From positions 1-59,629 of the forward strand of contig CAMMVE010000006.1 of NCBI GenBank assembly GCA_946500265.1: a DNA stretch of 59,629 bases. Direction: 5' to 3'. Origin of the DNA: an uncultured Clostridium sp. (GTDB lineage: Bacteria; Bacillota; Clostridia; TANB77; CAG-508). How positions within the stretch are numbered: position 1 is the first letter of the stretch; each line of letters starts with the position of its first letter. Shown here piece by piece: positions 51,343-59,629 of this stretch. The translations under genes were made by a program, and so were the position numbers. A model generated the notes under the pieces. That model was given only the letters and a program-made list of their open reading frames with translations, had not been told where the DNA came from and searched no databases.

Positions 51343-52155
51343 GTGAACAGACAAGATATTTTAAGCAAAATGACTAATGATGAAGATAGAATTTTAGCTT
51401 CGAGACTATTTGATAAAATAGAATTTTGTACAAAAAGAAATTCTGTCCAATATACTGAATTTTTGGATATGAGACAAAGGCAGTTATTAGAAAAAATCTT
51501 ACATGATATAAAATATAGTAATTACGTTGCTTATGGCGGTTATAAAACAGCTGAAAGAACTATTCTTATATTTTATCCCTCTAAATTAGAAGATGTATTT
51601 GCAGAAAATAGATTTGATTTTAATACAATTTTTACTGTAATAAATATTACACTTCCAAATGAGTTAAAAGGAATGTATTCTCATAGAACATATTTGAGTG
51701 GAATTATAAAAACAGGGATAAAAAGAGAAAAAATAGGAGATATTCTTTCAAACAAAGACGGAGCAAGTATAATAGTTTTAAAAGAATCTGTAGAATATGT
51801 GATAAGTGGTTTGAAAGAATTAACTAGATTTGGAAAATCAGAATTTAAAGAATTAAGGCTGGAAGATTTAAAAATAGAAGAACCTAAAACAATAACTACT
51901 GATGTTATTATTCCATCTATGAGGATAGATAGTTTAGTGTCTGAAATGATTAGAACTTCGAGAGCAAAGGCTGCAGAAATTATAAAAGTAGAAAGAGTAT
52001 TTGTAAATCACGAGCTTGTAGTAAAAAGTTCGAAAGAAGTGAAAGAAAATGACATTGTTACTATAAGAGGAAAGGGAAGATTTAGAGTTGGAGCTATTTT
52101 AAATAGCACAAGAAAGGGCAACTTAGTAGTACAAATAGAAAAATATATTTCATAA
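51343..52155 (+). CDS. ylmH: YlmH/RqcP2-like S4-domain RNA-binding protein
   Basis: YlmH binds stalled 50S subunits and acts in ribosome-associated quality control. The 270-residue protein starts NRQDILSKMTNDEDRILASR, has the LPNELKGMYSHRTYLSGIIK, TGIKREKIGDILSNKDGASI signature and a C-terminal S4 domain (SMRIDSLVSEMIRTSRAKAA, GKGRFRVGAILNSTRKGNL). GTG start, 11 bases after AAAGGA. Outside the division cluster where ylmH often lies. A GGGGACAG fragment follows the stop at once. Confidence 0.9.
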   Translation: MNRQDILSKMTNDEDRILASRLFDKIEFCTKRNSVQYTEFLDMRQRQLLEKILHDIKYSNYVAYGGYKTAERTILIFYPSKLEDVFAENRFDFNTIFTVINITLPNELKGMYSHRTYLSGIIKTGIKREKIGDILSNKDGASIIVLKESVEYVISGLKELTRFGKSEFKELRLEDLKIEEPKTITTDVIIPSMRIDSLVSEMIRTSRAKAAEIIKVERVFVNHELVVKSSKEVKENDIVTIRGKGRFRVGAILNSTRKGNLVVQIEKYIS

Positions 52156-52234
52156 TGGGGACAGAAAACATTTAGAAAATATACATCGAAATAATAAAAA
52201 ACAAAAATATAAATGGAAAAAGAAGGAGTATACT

Positions 52235-53080
52235 ATGATTTTAATTGATGGAAAAGAACTTGCAAAAAAAATTAGAGGAGAACTAAAGAACGAAGTTGAT
52301 AATTTAAAGAACAAAGGAATCATTCCAAAGCTTGCGGTAATCTTGGTTGGACATGATAAGGCTTCAGAAGTATATGTTAGAAATAAAAGCAAAGCTTGTA
52401 ATGAAATAGGAATAGAATTTGAGGAATTTTTATTAGAAGATACAATAAGTCAGACAGAACTTATTAATTTGATAAAAGAATTAAATCAAAGACAAGATAT
52501 TCATGGAATATTACTTCAAAGCCCAATTCCTAAGGGATTAGATATACGAGAAGCATTTGACACAATTGATCCTAAGAAAGATGTGGATGGCTTTAATCCT
52601 ATAAATGTAGGCAAACTTTCAATAGGTGAAGATGCGTTTGTTTCTTGTACGCCATATGGTGTAATAAAAATGCTTGAAGAATATAATATACCTACTGAAG
52701 GGAAGAGAGCAGTTATTATAGGAAGAAGCAATATTGTTGGTAAGCCTTTAATACAATGCTTACTTAATAAAAATGCTACTGTTACAGTGTGTCATTCAAA
52801 AACAGAGAATATATCAGAAATAACAAAACAGGCAGATATTTTAATTGCAGCTTTAGGAAAACCTAAATTCGTAAAAGCAGATATGGTTAAAGATGGCGTA
52901 GTTGTTATTGATGTTGGCATTAATAGAAATGAAGAAGGCAAATTGGTGGGAGATGTAGATTTTGAGAATGTATCGAAAAAGGCTTCATATATTACGCCAG
53001 TACCTGGAGGAGTAGGACCAATGACAATTGCAATGCTTATGAACAATGTGGTAAAAGCAGCAAAAGAATTAGAAAAATAA
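52235..53080 (+). CDS. folD: Methylenetetrahydrofolate dehydrogenase/cyclohydrolase FolD
   Basis: A bifunctional enzyme of one-carbon metabolism. The 281-residue protein has LAVILVGHDKASEVYVRNKS (with catalytic Lys in the YVxxK motif), HGILLQSPIPKGLD, IDPKKDVDGFNPINVGKL, VIIGRSNIVGKPLIQCLLNK and YITPVPGGVGPMTIAMLMNN. AGAAGGAGTATACT precedes the ATG. Complete and typical. Confidence 0.97.
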   Translation: MILIDGKELAKKIRGELKNEVDNLKNKGIIPKLAVILVGHDKASEVYVRNKSKACNEIGIEFEEFLLEDTISQTELINLIKELNQRQDIHGILLQSPIPKGLDIREAFDTIDPKKDVDGFNPINVGKLSIGEDAFVSCTPYGVIKMLEEYNIPTEGKRAVIIGRSNIVGKPLIQCLLNKNATVTVCHSKTENISEITKQADILIAALGKPKFVKADMVKDGVVVIDVGINRNEEGKLVGDVDFENVSKKASYITPVPGGVGPMTIAMLMNNVVKAAKELEK

Positions 53081-53191
53081 AAATTTAACATAGGATAAAA
53101 TTTAGAGCAAAAAATATTATTTTAAAATAAATATAAATAAAATTTTCGGGGGCAATTTCTTTTGAATAAAAAATGAAAAAGGAGAGATTGC

Positions 53192-53851
53192 ATGAAAATA
53201 GAAATAAATACTCAAAAAATTAAAGAGATAAAATTAGGTGAAGAAAAATATCCTAAAAAATTAGAACATATATATGCAAAACCGCAAAATCTATATGTAC
53301 TAGGAAATGAAAAATTATTAGATGAAAAATCAATTGCAATAATTGGATGCAGAGAATGTACCAAAAGTGGAGCATTAAATGCATATAAATTTGGATATGA
53401 ACTTGCCGAAAGAGGAATTTGCATAATTAGCGGATTTGCAAGAGGGATAGATACATATGCACATAAAGGAGCTATAGCAGCAAGAGGAAAAACAATTGCA
53501 GTATTAGGATGCGGTCTTGATATAGTGTATCCAGCTGAAAATTTAGAATTGTACAAAGAAATACTATTATTCGGAGGGGCAATTATCTCAGAGTATCCAT
53601 TAGGAAGTAAACCAGAAAAGATCCACTTTCCCAATAGAAATAGACTAATAAGTGGGCTTTCAGATGGTGTACTAGTAGTAGAAGCTAAAAAAAGAAGCGG
53701 AACATTAATCACTGTAGATTATGCACTAGAGCAGGGAAGAGATGTGTATGCAATTCCGGGAGATATATCAAATTCTAATTCGTATGGAACAAATGAGCTT
53801 ATTAAAGAAGGAGCAATACCAGTAACTGAAATTGAGGATTTTTTTATGTAA
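53192..53851 (+). CDS. dprA: Minimal DprA/Smf DNA-processing protein
   Basis: DprA loads RecA on incoming single-stranded DNA. The 219-residue protein is essentially only the Rossmann-like DprA domain: VLGNEKLLDEKSIAIIGCRE, ISGFARGIDTYAHKGAI, GCGLDIVYPAENLELY, ISEYPLGSKPEKIHFPNRNR and AKKRSGTLITVDYALEQGRD. The N-terminal SAM-like and C-terminal winged-helix domains of the common 300-370 residue form are missing. AAAGGAGAG precedes the ATG. Confidence 0.92.
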   Translation: MKIEINTQKIKEIKLGEEKYPKKLEHIYAKPQNLYVLGNEKLLDEKSIAIIGCRECTKSGALNAYKFGYELAERGICIISGFARGIDTYAHKGAIAARGKTIAVLGCGLDIVYPAENLELYKEILLFGGAIISEYPLGSKPEKIHFPNRNRLISGLSDGVLVVEAKKRSGTLITVDYALEQGRDVYAIPGDISNSNSYGTNELIKEGAIPVTEIEDFFM

Positions 53852-53857
53852 AAAATA

Positions 53858-53886
53858 TTGACATATTTTTATATTATTTATACAAT
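53858..53886 (+). promoter_or_regulatory. Probable promoter of glgP
   Basis: Consensus TTGACA (53858-53863) and TACAAT (53881-53886) with a 17-base spacer, right after the dprA stop. Confidence 0.65.
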
Positions 53887-53955
53887 ATATGGAGATTTAT
53901 TAGGATATTTTGACTAAAGAAAAAAGTGAAAAAGAACTTAAGGAGGAAGTAATTA

Positions 53956-56514
53956 ATGTACACCTTTAATAGGATAAAAGTTAATCCACAATTGCCTAAG
54001 AGAATTGAAAAATTGTCTGTTATAGCAAACAATTTGTGGTGGTCATGGAATACAAACTTTTTGAAATTATTTAAAGAGATAGATATAGATGTATGGGAAA
54101 GAGTTGGGAAAAATCCTGTAAAATTCTTGAAAAGAGTTTCTCAAGAAAAGCTTGAGGAAGCGGCTAATAATCAAGAATTTTTGAAACAATATGACAAATT
54201 TGTTAAAGATTTTGAAGATTATATAAAAAGCAAAAATACATGGTTTAGTAAAAAACATCCTGAAAACGAAGGAGATTTAATTGCATATTTTTCTGCTGAA
54301 TATGGTTTGGATGAAACTATTCCAATTTATTCAGGTGGATTAGGTATCTTATCAGGAGACCATTTAAAATCTGCAAGTGATTTAGGTGTGCCTCTAATTG
54401 CAGTGGGATTATTATATAAAAATGGATATTTCTGGCAAACTATTAATGGTGCAGGAGTTCAAGAGACTGAATATAGAGACTTAGATATTGATGATTTACC
54501 TATAATACCAGTTAAAGATGTAGAAGGCAAAGATTTAATGATATCAGTAGAATTGCCAAAGAAAAAATTATATCTTAAAGTATGGGAAATTAAAGTTGGT
54601 CGTGTTACATTGTATTTAATGGATTCTGATATAGATGCTAATATAGAGGAATATAGAGGAATTACTAAAACTCTATATGGAGGAAATCAAGAAACACGTA
54701 TACAACAAGAAATAGTTTTAGGAATGGCTGGTGTAGAACTTCTAAGAATGCTAGGAGTTAAACCTACTGTATACCATATGAATGAGGGACATTCATCATT
54801 CTTGATTTTGAAATTAATAGAAAATACTATCAAAGAAAAAAAGGTATCTTTTAACATAGCAAAAGACATTGTAAGCTCAAAAACAGTATTTACAACACAT
54901 ACACCAGTTCCAGCAGGAAATGATATATTCCCAATAGAATTAATGGATACATATTTCAATGGCTATTGGGAAAAACTTGGAATAGATAAACAAGAATTCT
55001 TCAAAATGGGAATGAAACCAAATGCAGGTACACATAGTGGATTTGATATGGGAGTTCTAGCATTAAAGGTTGCAGGCAAGAAGAACGGGGTAAGTAAATT
55101 GCATGGGGCAGTTTCAAGAGAATTATTTGGAGATATATGGCCAAATATTGCTGCAAATGAAGCTCCTATAACATATATTACAAATGGAATTCATACATGC
55201 TCATGGTTGCCACAAAACATAAAAAGCTTGTATAACCAATATTTAGCACCATACTGGCAAGATAATATATACAATGATGAAGTTTGGGAAAAAGTAAACA
55301 ATATACCTGATGACAAATTGTGGGAAGTCCATATGGAGAGAAAAAGAAAATTAATAGAACTTGTAAAGCAAAGCACAAAACAAAGGCTTCACAGATGTGG
55401 ATATAGTTATCAAGAAATAGAAAAAATAACATCAAAATTAAGTGAAAATACGCTTACAATAGGTTTTGCAAGAAGATTTGCAACATATAAAAGAGCAACA
55501 TTAATTTTCAAAGACTTAGAAAGAATAACACAAATATTTAGTAATGAAGAAAGACCTATACAAATAATATTTGCAGGAAAAGCGCATCCAGCAGATAAAG
55601 AAGGACAGGACTTAATTAAATATATTCATGAAATATCTATGAAACCACAGTTCAAAGGAAAAATATTCTTGCTAGAAAATTACAACATAGCAATGTCAAG
55701 ATATTTAGTAAGTGGTGTTGATGTATGGCTTAATACACCAAGAAGACCAATGGAAGCATCTGGAACAAGTGGACAAAAAGCATCTGTATGTGGAGTTATA
55801 AACTTTAGTGTACTTGATGGATGGTGGGCTGAAGGATATAATTCAAAAAATGGTTGGTATATTGGGTTAAATGATGAGTATGAAAATAACGAAATACAGG
55901 ATAAAGCTGATAGTGATGACATTTATACAACGCTAGAAAATAAAATTTTGCCAACATATTATACCAGAAATAAATCAAACATACCTGAAACATGGGTTAA
56001 AATGATGAAAAATTCTATTACATCAACAGGTGGAAGATTTAGTACATCAAGAATGCTTGTAGATTATGTTGAAAAATTATATTTACCTTTATGCAATTTG
56101 TATGATAATTATTATAGCAAGCTAGACAAAGTTACAGAGTTCAACGCATGGAAAGAAGACTTATATAGAAATTGGGATGATATAAAAATAACTCAAGAAA
56201 ATAATCTAGATAATGCCACAATAGATGCAGGAAATTACATTGATGTAAAATGCAAGGTAAGTTTACCAAATATATCTGTGGACAATATTCAGGCACAAGT
56301 ATACTATGGCAGAATAGAGGAAAATGGAGTTGTAGACGATATTCAAGTAATACCAATGGACTTGGCCGCCGAAGATAAAGAGAATAGAGTATACACATAT
56401 ACAGCAAAGATAAAACTTATTAATGGCGGAGAGTATGGATACACATTCAGAGTAATGCCAAAACATGAAATGATACTTGATGCAGAAAACTTAAATTTGA
56501 TAAAGTGGATATAA
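53956..56514 (+). CDS. glgP: Alpha-glucan (glycogen) phosphorylase, DUF3417 type
   Basis: Releases glucose-1-phosphate from glycogen or maltodextrin. The 852-residue protein belongs to the bacterial branch with an N-terminal DUF3417 domain (ERIEKLSVIANNLWWSWN is close to RIEKLSVIANNLWWSWNTN here). It has FSAEYGLDETIPIYSGGLGI, VYHMNEGHSSFLILKLIE, and the PLP lysine in ASGTSGQKASVCGVINFS near residue 606, then LDGWWAEGYN. A C-terminal DUF3417-linked beta domain (VDDIQVIPMDLAAEDKENRV) is retained. GGAGGAAG precedes the ATG. A 54-residue membrane peptide follows. Confidence 0.95.
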   Translation: MYTFNRIKVNPQLPKRIEKLSVIANNLWWSWNTNFLKLFKEIDIDVWERVGKNPVKFLKRVSQEKLEEAANNQEFLKQYDKFVKDFEDYIKSKNTWFSKKHPENEGDLIAYFSAEYGLDETIPIYSGGLGILSGDHLKSASDLGVPLIAVGLLYKNGYFWQTINGAGVQETEYRDLDIDDLPIIPVKDVEGKDLMISVELPKKKLYLKVWEIKVGRVTLYLMDSDIDANIEEYRGITKTLYGGNQETRIQQEIVLGMAGVELLRMLGVKPTVYHMNEGHSSFLILKLIENTIKEKKVSFNIAKDIVSSKTVFTTHTPVPAGNDIFPIELMDTYFNGYWEKLGIDKQEFFKMGMKPNAGTHSGFDMGVLALKVAGKKNGVSKLHGAVSRELFGDIWPNIAANEAPITYITNGIHTCSWLPQNIKSLYNQYLAPYWQDNIYNDEVWEKVNNIPDDKLWEVHMERKRKLIELVKQSTKQRLHRCGYSYQEIEKITSKLSENTLTIGFARRFATYKRATLIFKDLERITQIFSNEERPIQIIFAGKAHPADKEGQDLIKYIHEISMKPQFKGKIFLLENYNIAMSRYLVSGVDVWLNTPRRPMEASGTSGQKASVCGVINFSVLDGWWAEGYNSKNGWYIGLNDEYENNEIQDKADSDDIYTTLENKILPTYYTRNKSNIPETWVKMMKNSITSTGGRFSTSRMLVDYVEKLYLPLCNLYDNYYSKLDKVTEFNAWKEDLYRNWDDIKITQENNLDNATIDAGNYIDVKCKVSLPNISVDNIQAQVYYGRIEENGVVDDIQVIPMDLAAEDKENRVYTYTAKIKLINGGEYGYTFRVMPKHEMILDAENLNLIKWI

Positions 56515-56531
56515 GAAGGGAGGAACAATAA

Positions 56532-56696
56532 ATGGAAGAAGAAAAAAATATGAAAGTAGAAAAAACTGCAGAAGAGAAAGAAGCAGAAAAATTGAGAAAC
56601 AAAAGAAATTCATTCACATTAATTTACATCTTAGTAGGAATATTTTTAATAGCAATATTAGGAATTCTACTATATTCTTATTTAGTATCTAAATAA
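56532..56696 (+). CDS. 54-residue tail-anchored membrane peptide
   Basis: A real-looking small gene just after glgP: GGGAGGAACAATAA precedes the ATG. The product has a charged N-terminal half (NMKVEKTAEEKEAEKLRNKR) and one C-terminal membrane segment (IYILVGIFLIAILGILLYSY) ending VSK. No family recognised; its shape resembles SecE-like or other single-pass tail-anchored peptides. It is probably co-transcribed with glgP, 17 bases apart. Confidence 0.68.
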   Translation: MEEEKNMKVEKTAEEKEAEKLRNKRNSFTLIYILVGIFLIAILGILLYSYLVSK

Positions 56697-56766
56697 TTGA
56701 ACAGAAGGGACACTCCAAAAAGTTTAAGAACTTGAACAAAAAGGAGTGTCCCTAAAGTTCAAAAAA
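56697..56766. repeat. Family A repeat, copy 10
   Basis: TTGAACAGAAGGGACACTCC, AAAAAGTTTAAGAACTTGAAC, AAAAAGGAGTGTCCCTAAAGTTC. It begins on the base after the stop of the 54-residue gene. AAAGATTTGTCCCTTTGTCC beyond it looks like a decayed extra arm. Confidence 0.85.
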
Positions 56767-56791
56767 GACAAAGATTTGTCCCTTTGTCCTA

Positions 56792-58384
56792 TTAATAATA
56801 AATCATATAGTCAATTTCAGGGAAGATGCAGTCTTTTTCGTTGATTTCTTCCAAAAATTCTTCATCAATTCGATCTTCAGTAATTTCATAATATAATCTT
56901 GTAAATCTTCCTATATGATCTTTTATTCTCTTTTTAGCATAATCTACCATTGTTCCATTTGTAATTATAAATAACCAGTCACTACTTTGTGCTAATAATA
57001 ACTCACGTGCACATTGATTTAATGCTTTTCTTGTTAATGAATTGGCTGGTTCATTTGGGTACAAATGTGCTAATTCTACCATTCTATTTCCTGCTACATG
57101 TAGATGCCTGTGTGCATAATCATTTGTTGGGTTTAGCCATACTTCACTATATCCATTTGCACCCCAGCTTGAGCGGCATGGAGTTGATACTTGCATTAGT
57201 GGATATTTGTCTATATATTCGCTTGGAGTAATTAATTTAAAATTACAGTCATCATAATATATTTTCTTAAATAATATATATAGCCAATATGGACCTTCAT
57301 ACCACCAATGACCATAAAGTTCTGCATCATATGGGCATAAAATAATTGGAGGAGTTGCCATTACAGAAGAGAGCTTTTCTATTTGGGCTGTACGGCTATC
57401 AAAAAAATGTCCTGCCTGTTTTTCTGCTGAATCTTTTGCCCATTGCAAATCATAATAATCTTTTTCACAGTCTTTTCCAGTAATTCTATAGTATTTTATA
57501 CCTGTATGTACTCTTACTCCATTTGAAGCTATATATGGTTTTATATAATCATAATCAGTGTCATATCCTATATCTCTATAGAATTCTCTATAATTAAAAT
57601 CACCAGGGTAACCATTAATTGAGCTCCATACTTGTCTTGATGATTCTATATCTCTACCAAAGGCGATAACTCCTTCTGGTGAAACTATAGGAGCGAATGT
57701 ACCATAAACTGGAGTAGGGTCAGCATATAAAATGCCATGAGACTCGGTAATAATATAATCAATACCGAATTCTTTCAAATATTTATCTGCTTCTGGAATG
57801 TATCCGCATTCTGGAAGCCAAATACCACGAGGCTTTCTACCAAAATATTTTTCATAAGTTTGCACACCGACAGCAATTTGAGCTTTTACAGTTTGCTCTG
57901 TTATGTACAAAATAGGGAAATAGCCATGTGTTGCTCCACAAGTAATTATTTCTAGGTAGCCCTTATCTTGAAAATATTTAAATCCTTGGATTAAATTACA
58001 ATTATACACATCTTTAAAAACATGTAAATCATTTGTATATCTTTCAAGATAATACTTTGAAAGTTTATTTAATCTTTCATCATAGGTAGTTCTTTTTACT
58101 TCTTTTTCAGATAATTCAATGTGCTTTTTTAAATATTTAATATATCTTTCTTGCAATAATTTGTTATCAAGCATATTAAGAAGAGGGGGAGTAAGCGACA
58201 TTGTTATTCTAAAGTCAACTTTTTCCTCCTCTAATTTTTTAAAGTTCAATAATAATGGTATATACGTTTCGGAAATGGCTTCATAAAGCCATTGCTCTTC
58301 TAAATAATCTTCACTTTCAGGATGATGGATAAATGGTAGATGTGCATGAAGCACAAAACTTACATATCCTTTTTCTTTTGTCAT
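56792..58384 (-). CDS. GH57 1,4-alpha-glucan branching enzyme
   Basis: Makes alpha-1,6 branches in glycogen. The 530-residue protein has the GH57 start FVLHAHLPFIHHPE, HGYFPILYI, the nucleophile in GIWLPECGYIPEADKYL (Glu near residue 193), and PPIILCPYDAELYGHWWYEG with the acid/base Asp near residue 353, followed by a DUF1957-type C-terminus (SSWGANGYSEVWLNPTNDY). Other GH57 activities (amylase, glucanotransferase) are possible, but this architecture is that of branching enzymes. It follows the DUF4912 gene in the same direction. Confidence 0.9.
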   Translation of the reverse strand: MTKEKGYVSFVLHAHLPFIHHPESEDYLEEQWLYEAISETYIPLLLNFKKLEEEKVDFRITMSLTPPLLNMLDNKLLQERYIKYLKKHIELSEKEVKRTTYDERLNKLSKYYLERYTNDLHVFKDVYNCNLIQGFKYFQDKGYLEIITCGATHGYFPILYITEQTVKAQIAVGVQTYEKYFGRKPRGIWLPECGYIPEADKYLKEFGIDYIITESHGILYADPTPVYGTFAPIVSPEGVIAFGRDIESSRQVWSSINGYPGDFNYREFYRDIGYDTDYDYIKPYIASNGVRVHTGIKYYRITGKDCEKDYYDLQWAKDSAEKQAGHFFDSRTAQIEKLSSVMATPPIILCPYDAELYGHWWYEGPYWLYILFKKIYYDDCNFKLITPSEYIDKYPLMQVSTPCRSSWGANGYSEVWLNPTNDYAHRHLHVAGNRMVELAHLYPNEPANSLTRKALNQCARELLLAQSSDWLFIITNGTMVDYAKKRIKDHIGRFTRLYYEITEDRIDEEFLEEINEKDCIFPEIDYMIYY

Positions 58385-58436
58385 ATATATTCCCTTCCTT
58401 AGTATATTTATTCGTACAGTTATTTTTAATATAAAT

Positions 58437-59381
58437 CTACATAAAACTAGAACTTCCGCCTGAAGAAGAGAGATTTAATTTCATATTATCTAATTCTTCT
58501 AAGCTGATTTCATCTTTATATAATTCTTGATATATTTCATAAATATCATATATTTTTCCAATACTTTTAATAAACGAGATAGAAGAAATTTGTTTTTCTT
58601 CTACAAAATTATTTTTTACATTTCTAAAGAAAACAGTTTTTCCTAATCTATCAAACAAAATGTGGTTATTTGGCATTTCCATATCATTTGAAGTAGAAAC
58701 ATAAATATAATTATCTATATTCATGTTCATATACTTAGGACGTCTTCCAAGCTCTACAGAATAATCACAATTTGCATCGTTTACATGTAAATACCAACAA
58801 TTTGCAAAATCATTTATATCAATTTCGAAGGAATAATTCATAGTTCTGTTTGTAACAACAAGAACTGGTTTTGTATTATTAAAGAAATCTTCACCATATT
58901 TTTCAGCAAATGATTTTCTATCATTATCTGAAATATCCCAATATATAAATAGAGTGGTTGGTGTTTGAGCTAATATTTTTACAGTAGTTTCATTGTATCT
59001 GTATGGTAAGTCGTAATATTCTACATGCGAAACAATGGCTTTTGAATTACTCTCAGCCTTAGTTTTTTTAGTTGATTTTCTTGTTGAAGTAGATTTTTTA
59101 GTAGTTTTAGTAGGTTCCTTAGTAGCCTTCTTAGTTTTACTAGTAGACTTAGTAGCAGATTTTTTAGTGGTTTTTGCAGTAGATTTCTTTGCAGAAGTTT
59201 CTTTAATATCTGAATTTACTTTTTTACTTGTTTTTTTAGCAGAAACTCCTTTCTCTGCTGATTTCTCTGCTCTTGCAGTTTTGCTACGAGTCGATTTTTT
59301 TAATGTTACTTCAACTGTTACATCATTTGAATTTGTTTCGTTATTTATTTCTTTTAGCTCATCTTTTGATTTCCTTGGCAT
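58437..59381 (-). CDS. DUF4912 protein with a lysine-rich, histone-H1-like tail
   Basis: The 314-residue protein has a long N-terminal low-complexity region, residues about 25-115, made of Lys/Ser/Thr/Ala (SAKKTSKK, TAKTTKKSATKSTSKTKK). It is similar in style to histone H1 or AAKK-type nucleoid proteins. The C-terminal DUF4912 domain follows (VKILAQTPTTLFIYWDISDN, CWYLHVNDANCDYSVELGRR). DUF4912 genes commonly accompany GH57 enzymes, as here; the domain may bind carbohydrate. GGAGGAAAAA precedes the ATG. The basic tail might bind DNA, anionic polymer or ribosomes; this is undecided. Confidence 0.85.
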   Translation of the reverse strand: MPRKSKDELKEINNETNSNDVTVEVTLKKSTRSKTARAEKSAEKGVSAKKTSKKVNSDIKETSAKKSTAKTTKKSATKSTSKTKKATKEPTKTTKKSTSTRKSTKKTKAESNSKAIVSHVEYYDLPYRYNETTVKILAQTPTTLFIYWDISDNDRKSFAEKYGEDFFNNTKPVLVVTNRTMNYSFEIDINDFANCWYLHVNDANCDYSVELGRRPKYMNMNIDNYIYVSTSNDMEMPNNHILFDRLGKTVFFRNVKNNFVEEKQISSISFIKSIGKIYDIYEIYQELYKDEISLEELDNMKLNLSSSGGSSSFM

Positions 59382-59412
59382 TTTTTCCTCCGCAAATATA
59401 ATTATCCATTAT

Positions 59413-59441
59413 ATGATATATCAAAGAGGAGATAAATTCAA
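59413..59441 (-). promoter_or_regulatory. Probable promoter of the DUF4912-GH57 operon
   Basis: On the minus strand TTGAAT (59441-59436) and TATCAT (59418-59413) with a 17-base spacer, about 30 bases before the ATG at 59381. Confidence 0.5.
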
Positions 59442-59486
59442 GAGTAATTTGGTAAAAAATGTGAAAAAATTTTTTGCAAAAAATAC

Positions 59487-59515
59487 TTGCAAAAGAGATG
59501 CCGTTAAGGTAGAAT
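59487..59515 (+). promoter_or_regulatory. Probable promoter toward the contig end
   Basis: TTGCAA (59487-59492) and TAGAAT (59510-59515) with a 17-base spacer, reading into the truncated frame at 59584. Confidence 0.5.
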
Positions 59516-59583
59516 AAAAGCGTAACTAAAGGAAGATGTGTAAAAATAATAAAAGTAAAAAAACACAAAGGAGGAAATGCAAG

Positions 59584-59629
59584 ATGCTCAAAATCGTTGA
59601 TGCTGTAGAGAGAGAGAGAGAGAGAGAGA
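59584..59629 (+). CDS. Start of an unidentified gene, cut by contig end
   Basis: AAAGGAGGAAATGCAAG precedes an ATG that reads MLKIVDAV and then enters the GA repeat. The ribosome site and the upstream promoter argue for a real gene start, but too little remains to identify it. Confidence 0.4.
   Translation, partial: MLKIVDAVERERERE
59607..59629. repeat. (GA)n run at the contig end
   Basis: The last 23 bases are an uninterrupted AG/GA dinucleotide run. It coincides with the sequence end and is probably an assembly or read artefact. Confidence 0.7.

Noticed and set aside
59035..59517. 160-residue plus-strand frame opposite the lysine-rich tail
   Set aside because: Its Val/Leu/Phe/Asp repeats are the complement of the Lys/Ser/Thr repeats, so it is an antisense artefact.

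Overview
The window reads as one contig of about 60 kb from an AT-rich, spore-forming, monoderm member of the Clostridia, probably an uncultured gut-type lineage. Sporulation genes include spoIIID, yabG, sipL, yunB, the spoVAC-VAD-VAE operon and a tiny spoVM. Sortase and a sortase substrate, MurT/GatD homologues and a PASTA kinase point to a Gram-positive wall. All three stop codons are used normally. The right edge ends in a (GA)n run and the left edge cuts through spoIIID, so both look like assembly ends.

Layout. 0-6 kb: partial spoIIID, an unrecognised kinase-like gene, then yabG, veg, sipL and yunB; yabG and yunB are broken by single-base insertions. 6-9 kb: the rplT-rpmI-infC block, divergent from rplM-rpsI, with promoters and leaders between them. 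9-12 kb: spoVA operon, dodecin, rpmB, tcdA. 12-18.5 kb: ruvA-rarA, nfeD-SPFH, recG. 18.5-24.9 kb: a compositionally foreign GH13 gene, an aldose epimerase homologue, a GH18 protein and an unknown gene. 25-33.6 kb: greA, mfd, an rRNA methyltransferase, dtd, aspS, mnmA. 34-36.3 kb: murT and a gatD-like gene that has lost its catalytic residues. 36.4-42.1 kb: rlmN-prpC-prkC-rsgA-rpe. 42-51 kb: bactofilin-like membrane protein, nth, a 49-aa membrane peptide, spoVM, a short alaS, HIT protein, sortase, two tRNAs, a HEPN/MNT pair with a broken HEPN gene, and a vWA surface protein. 51-59.4 kb: ylmH, folD, dprA, then alpha-glucan genes (glgP, GH57 branching enzyme, DUF4912).

Repeats are the main non-coding feature. 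About ten copies of one inverted-repeat family (arms TTGRACARAAGGGACACTCC) and a similar number of a GGGGACAG / CTGTCCCC family sit in 3' flanks, often directly on a stop codon. A third element, about 150 bp, occurs twice in opposite orientations (2985-3136 and 25453-25602). Its core is nearly identical, and its outer stem differs in sequence but stays base-paired. It is the best candidate here for an undescribed structured RNA or palindromic mobile element.

Functional themes are late spore formation (SpoIIID, YabG, SipL, YunB, SpoVM, SpoVA channel), translation and ribosome quality control (RsgA, YlmH, Dtd, MnmA, RlmN), DNA repair (RuvA, RarA, RecG, Mfd, Nth, DprA), wall synthesis and its Ser/Thr kinase control, and glycogen turnover. 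The most notable protein-level oddities are the GatD homologue without Cys and His, the AlaRS without its C-terminal domain, infC starting at AUA, and four frameshifts that all consist of an extra C before GG.
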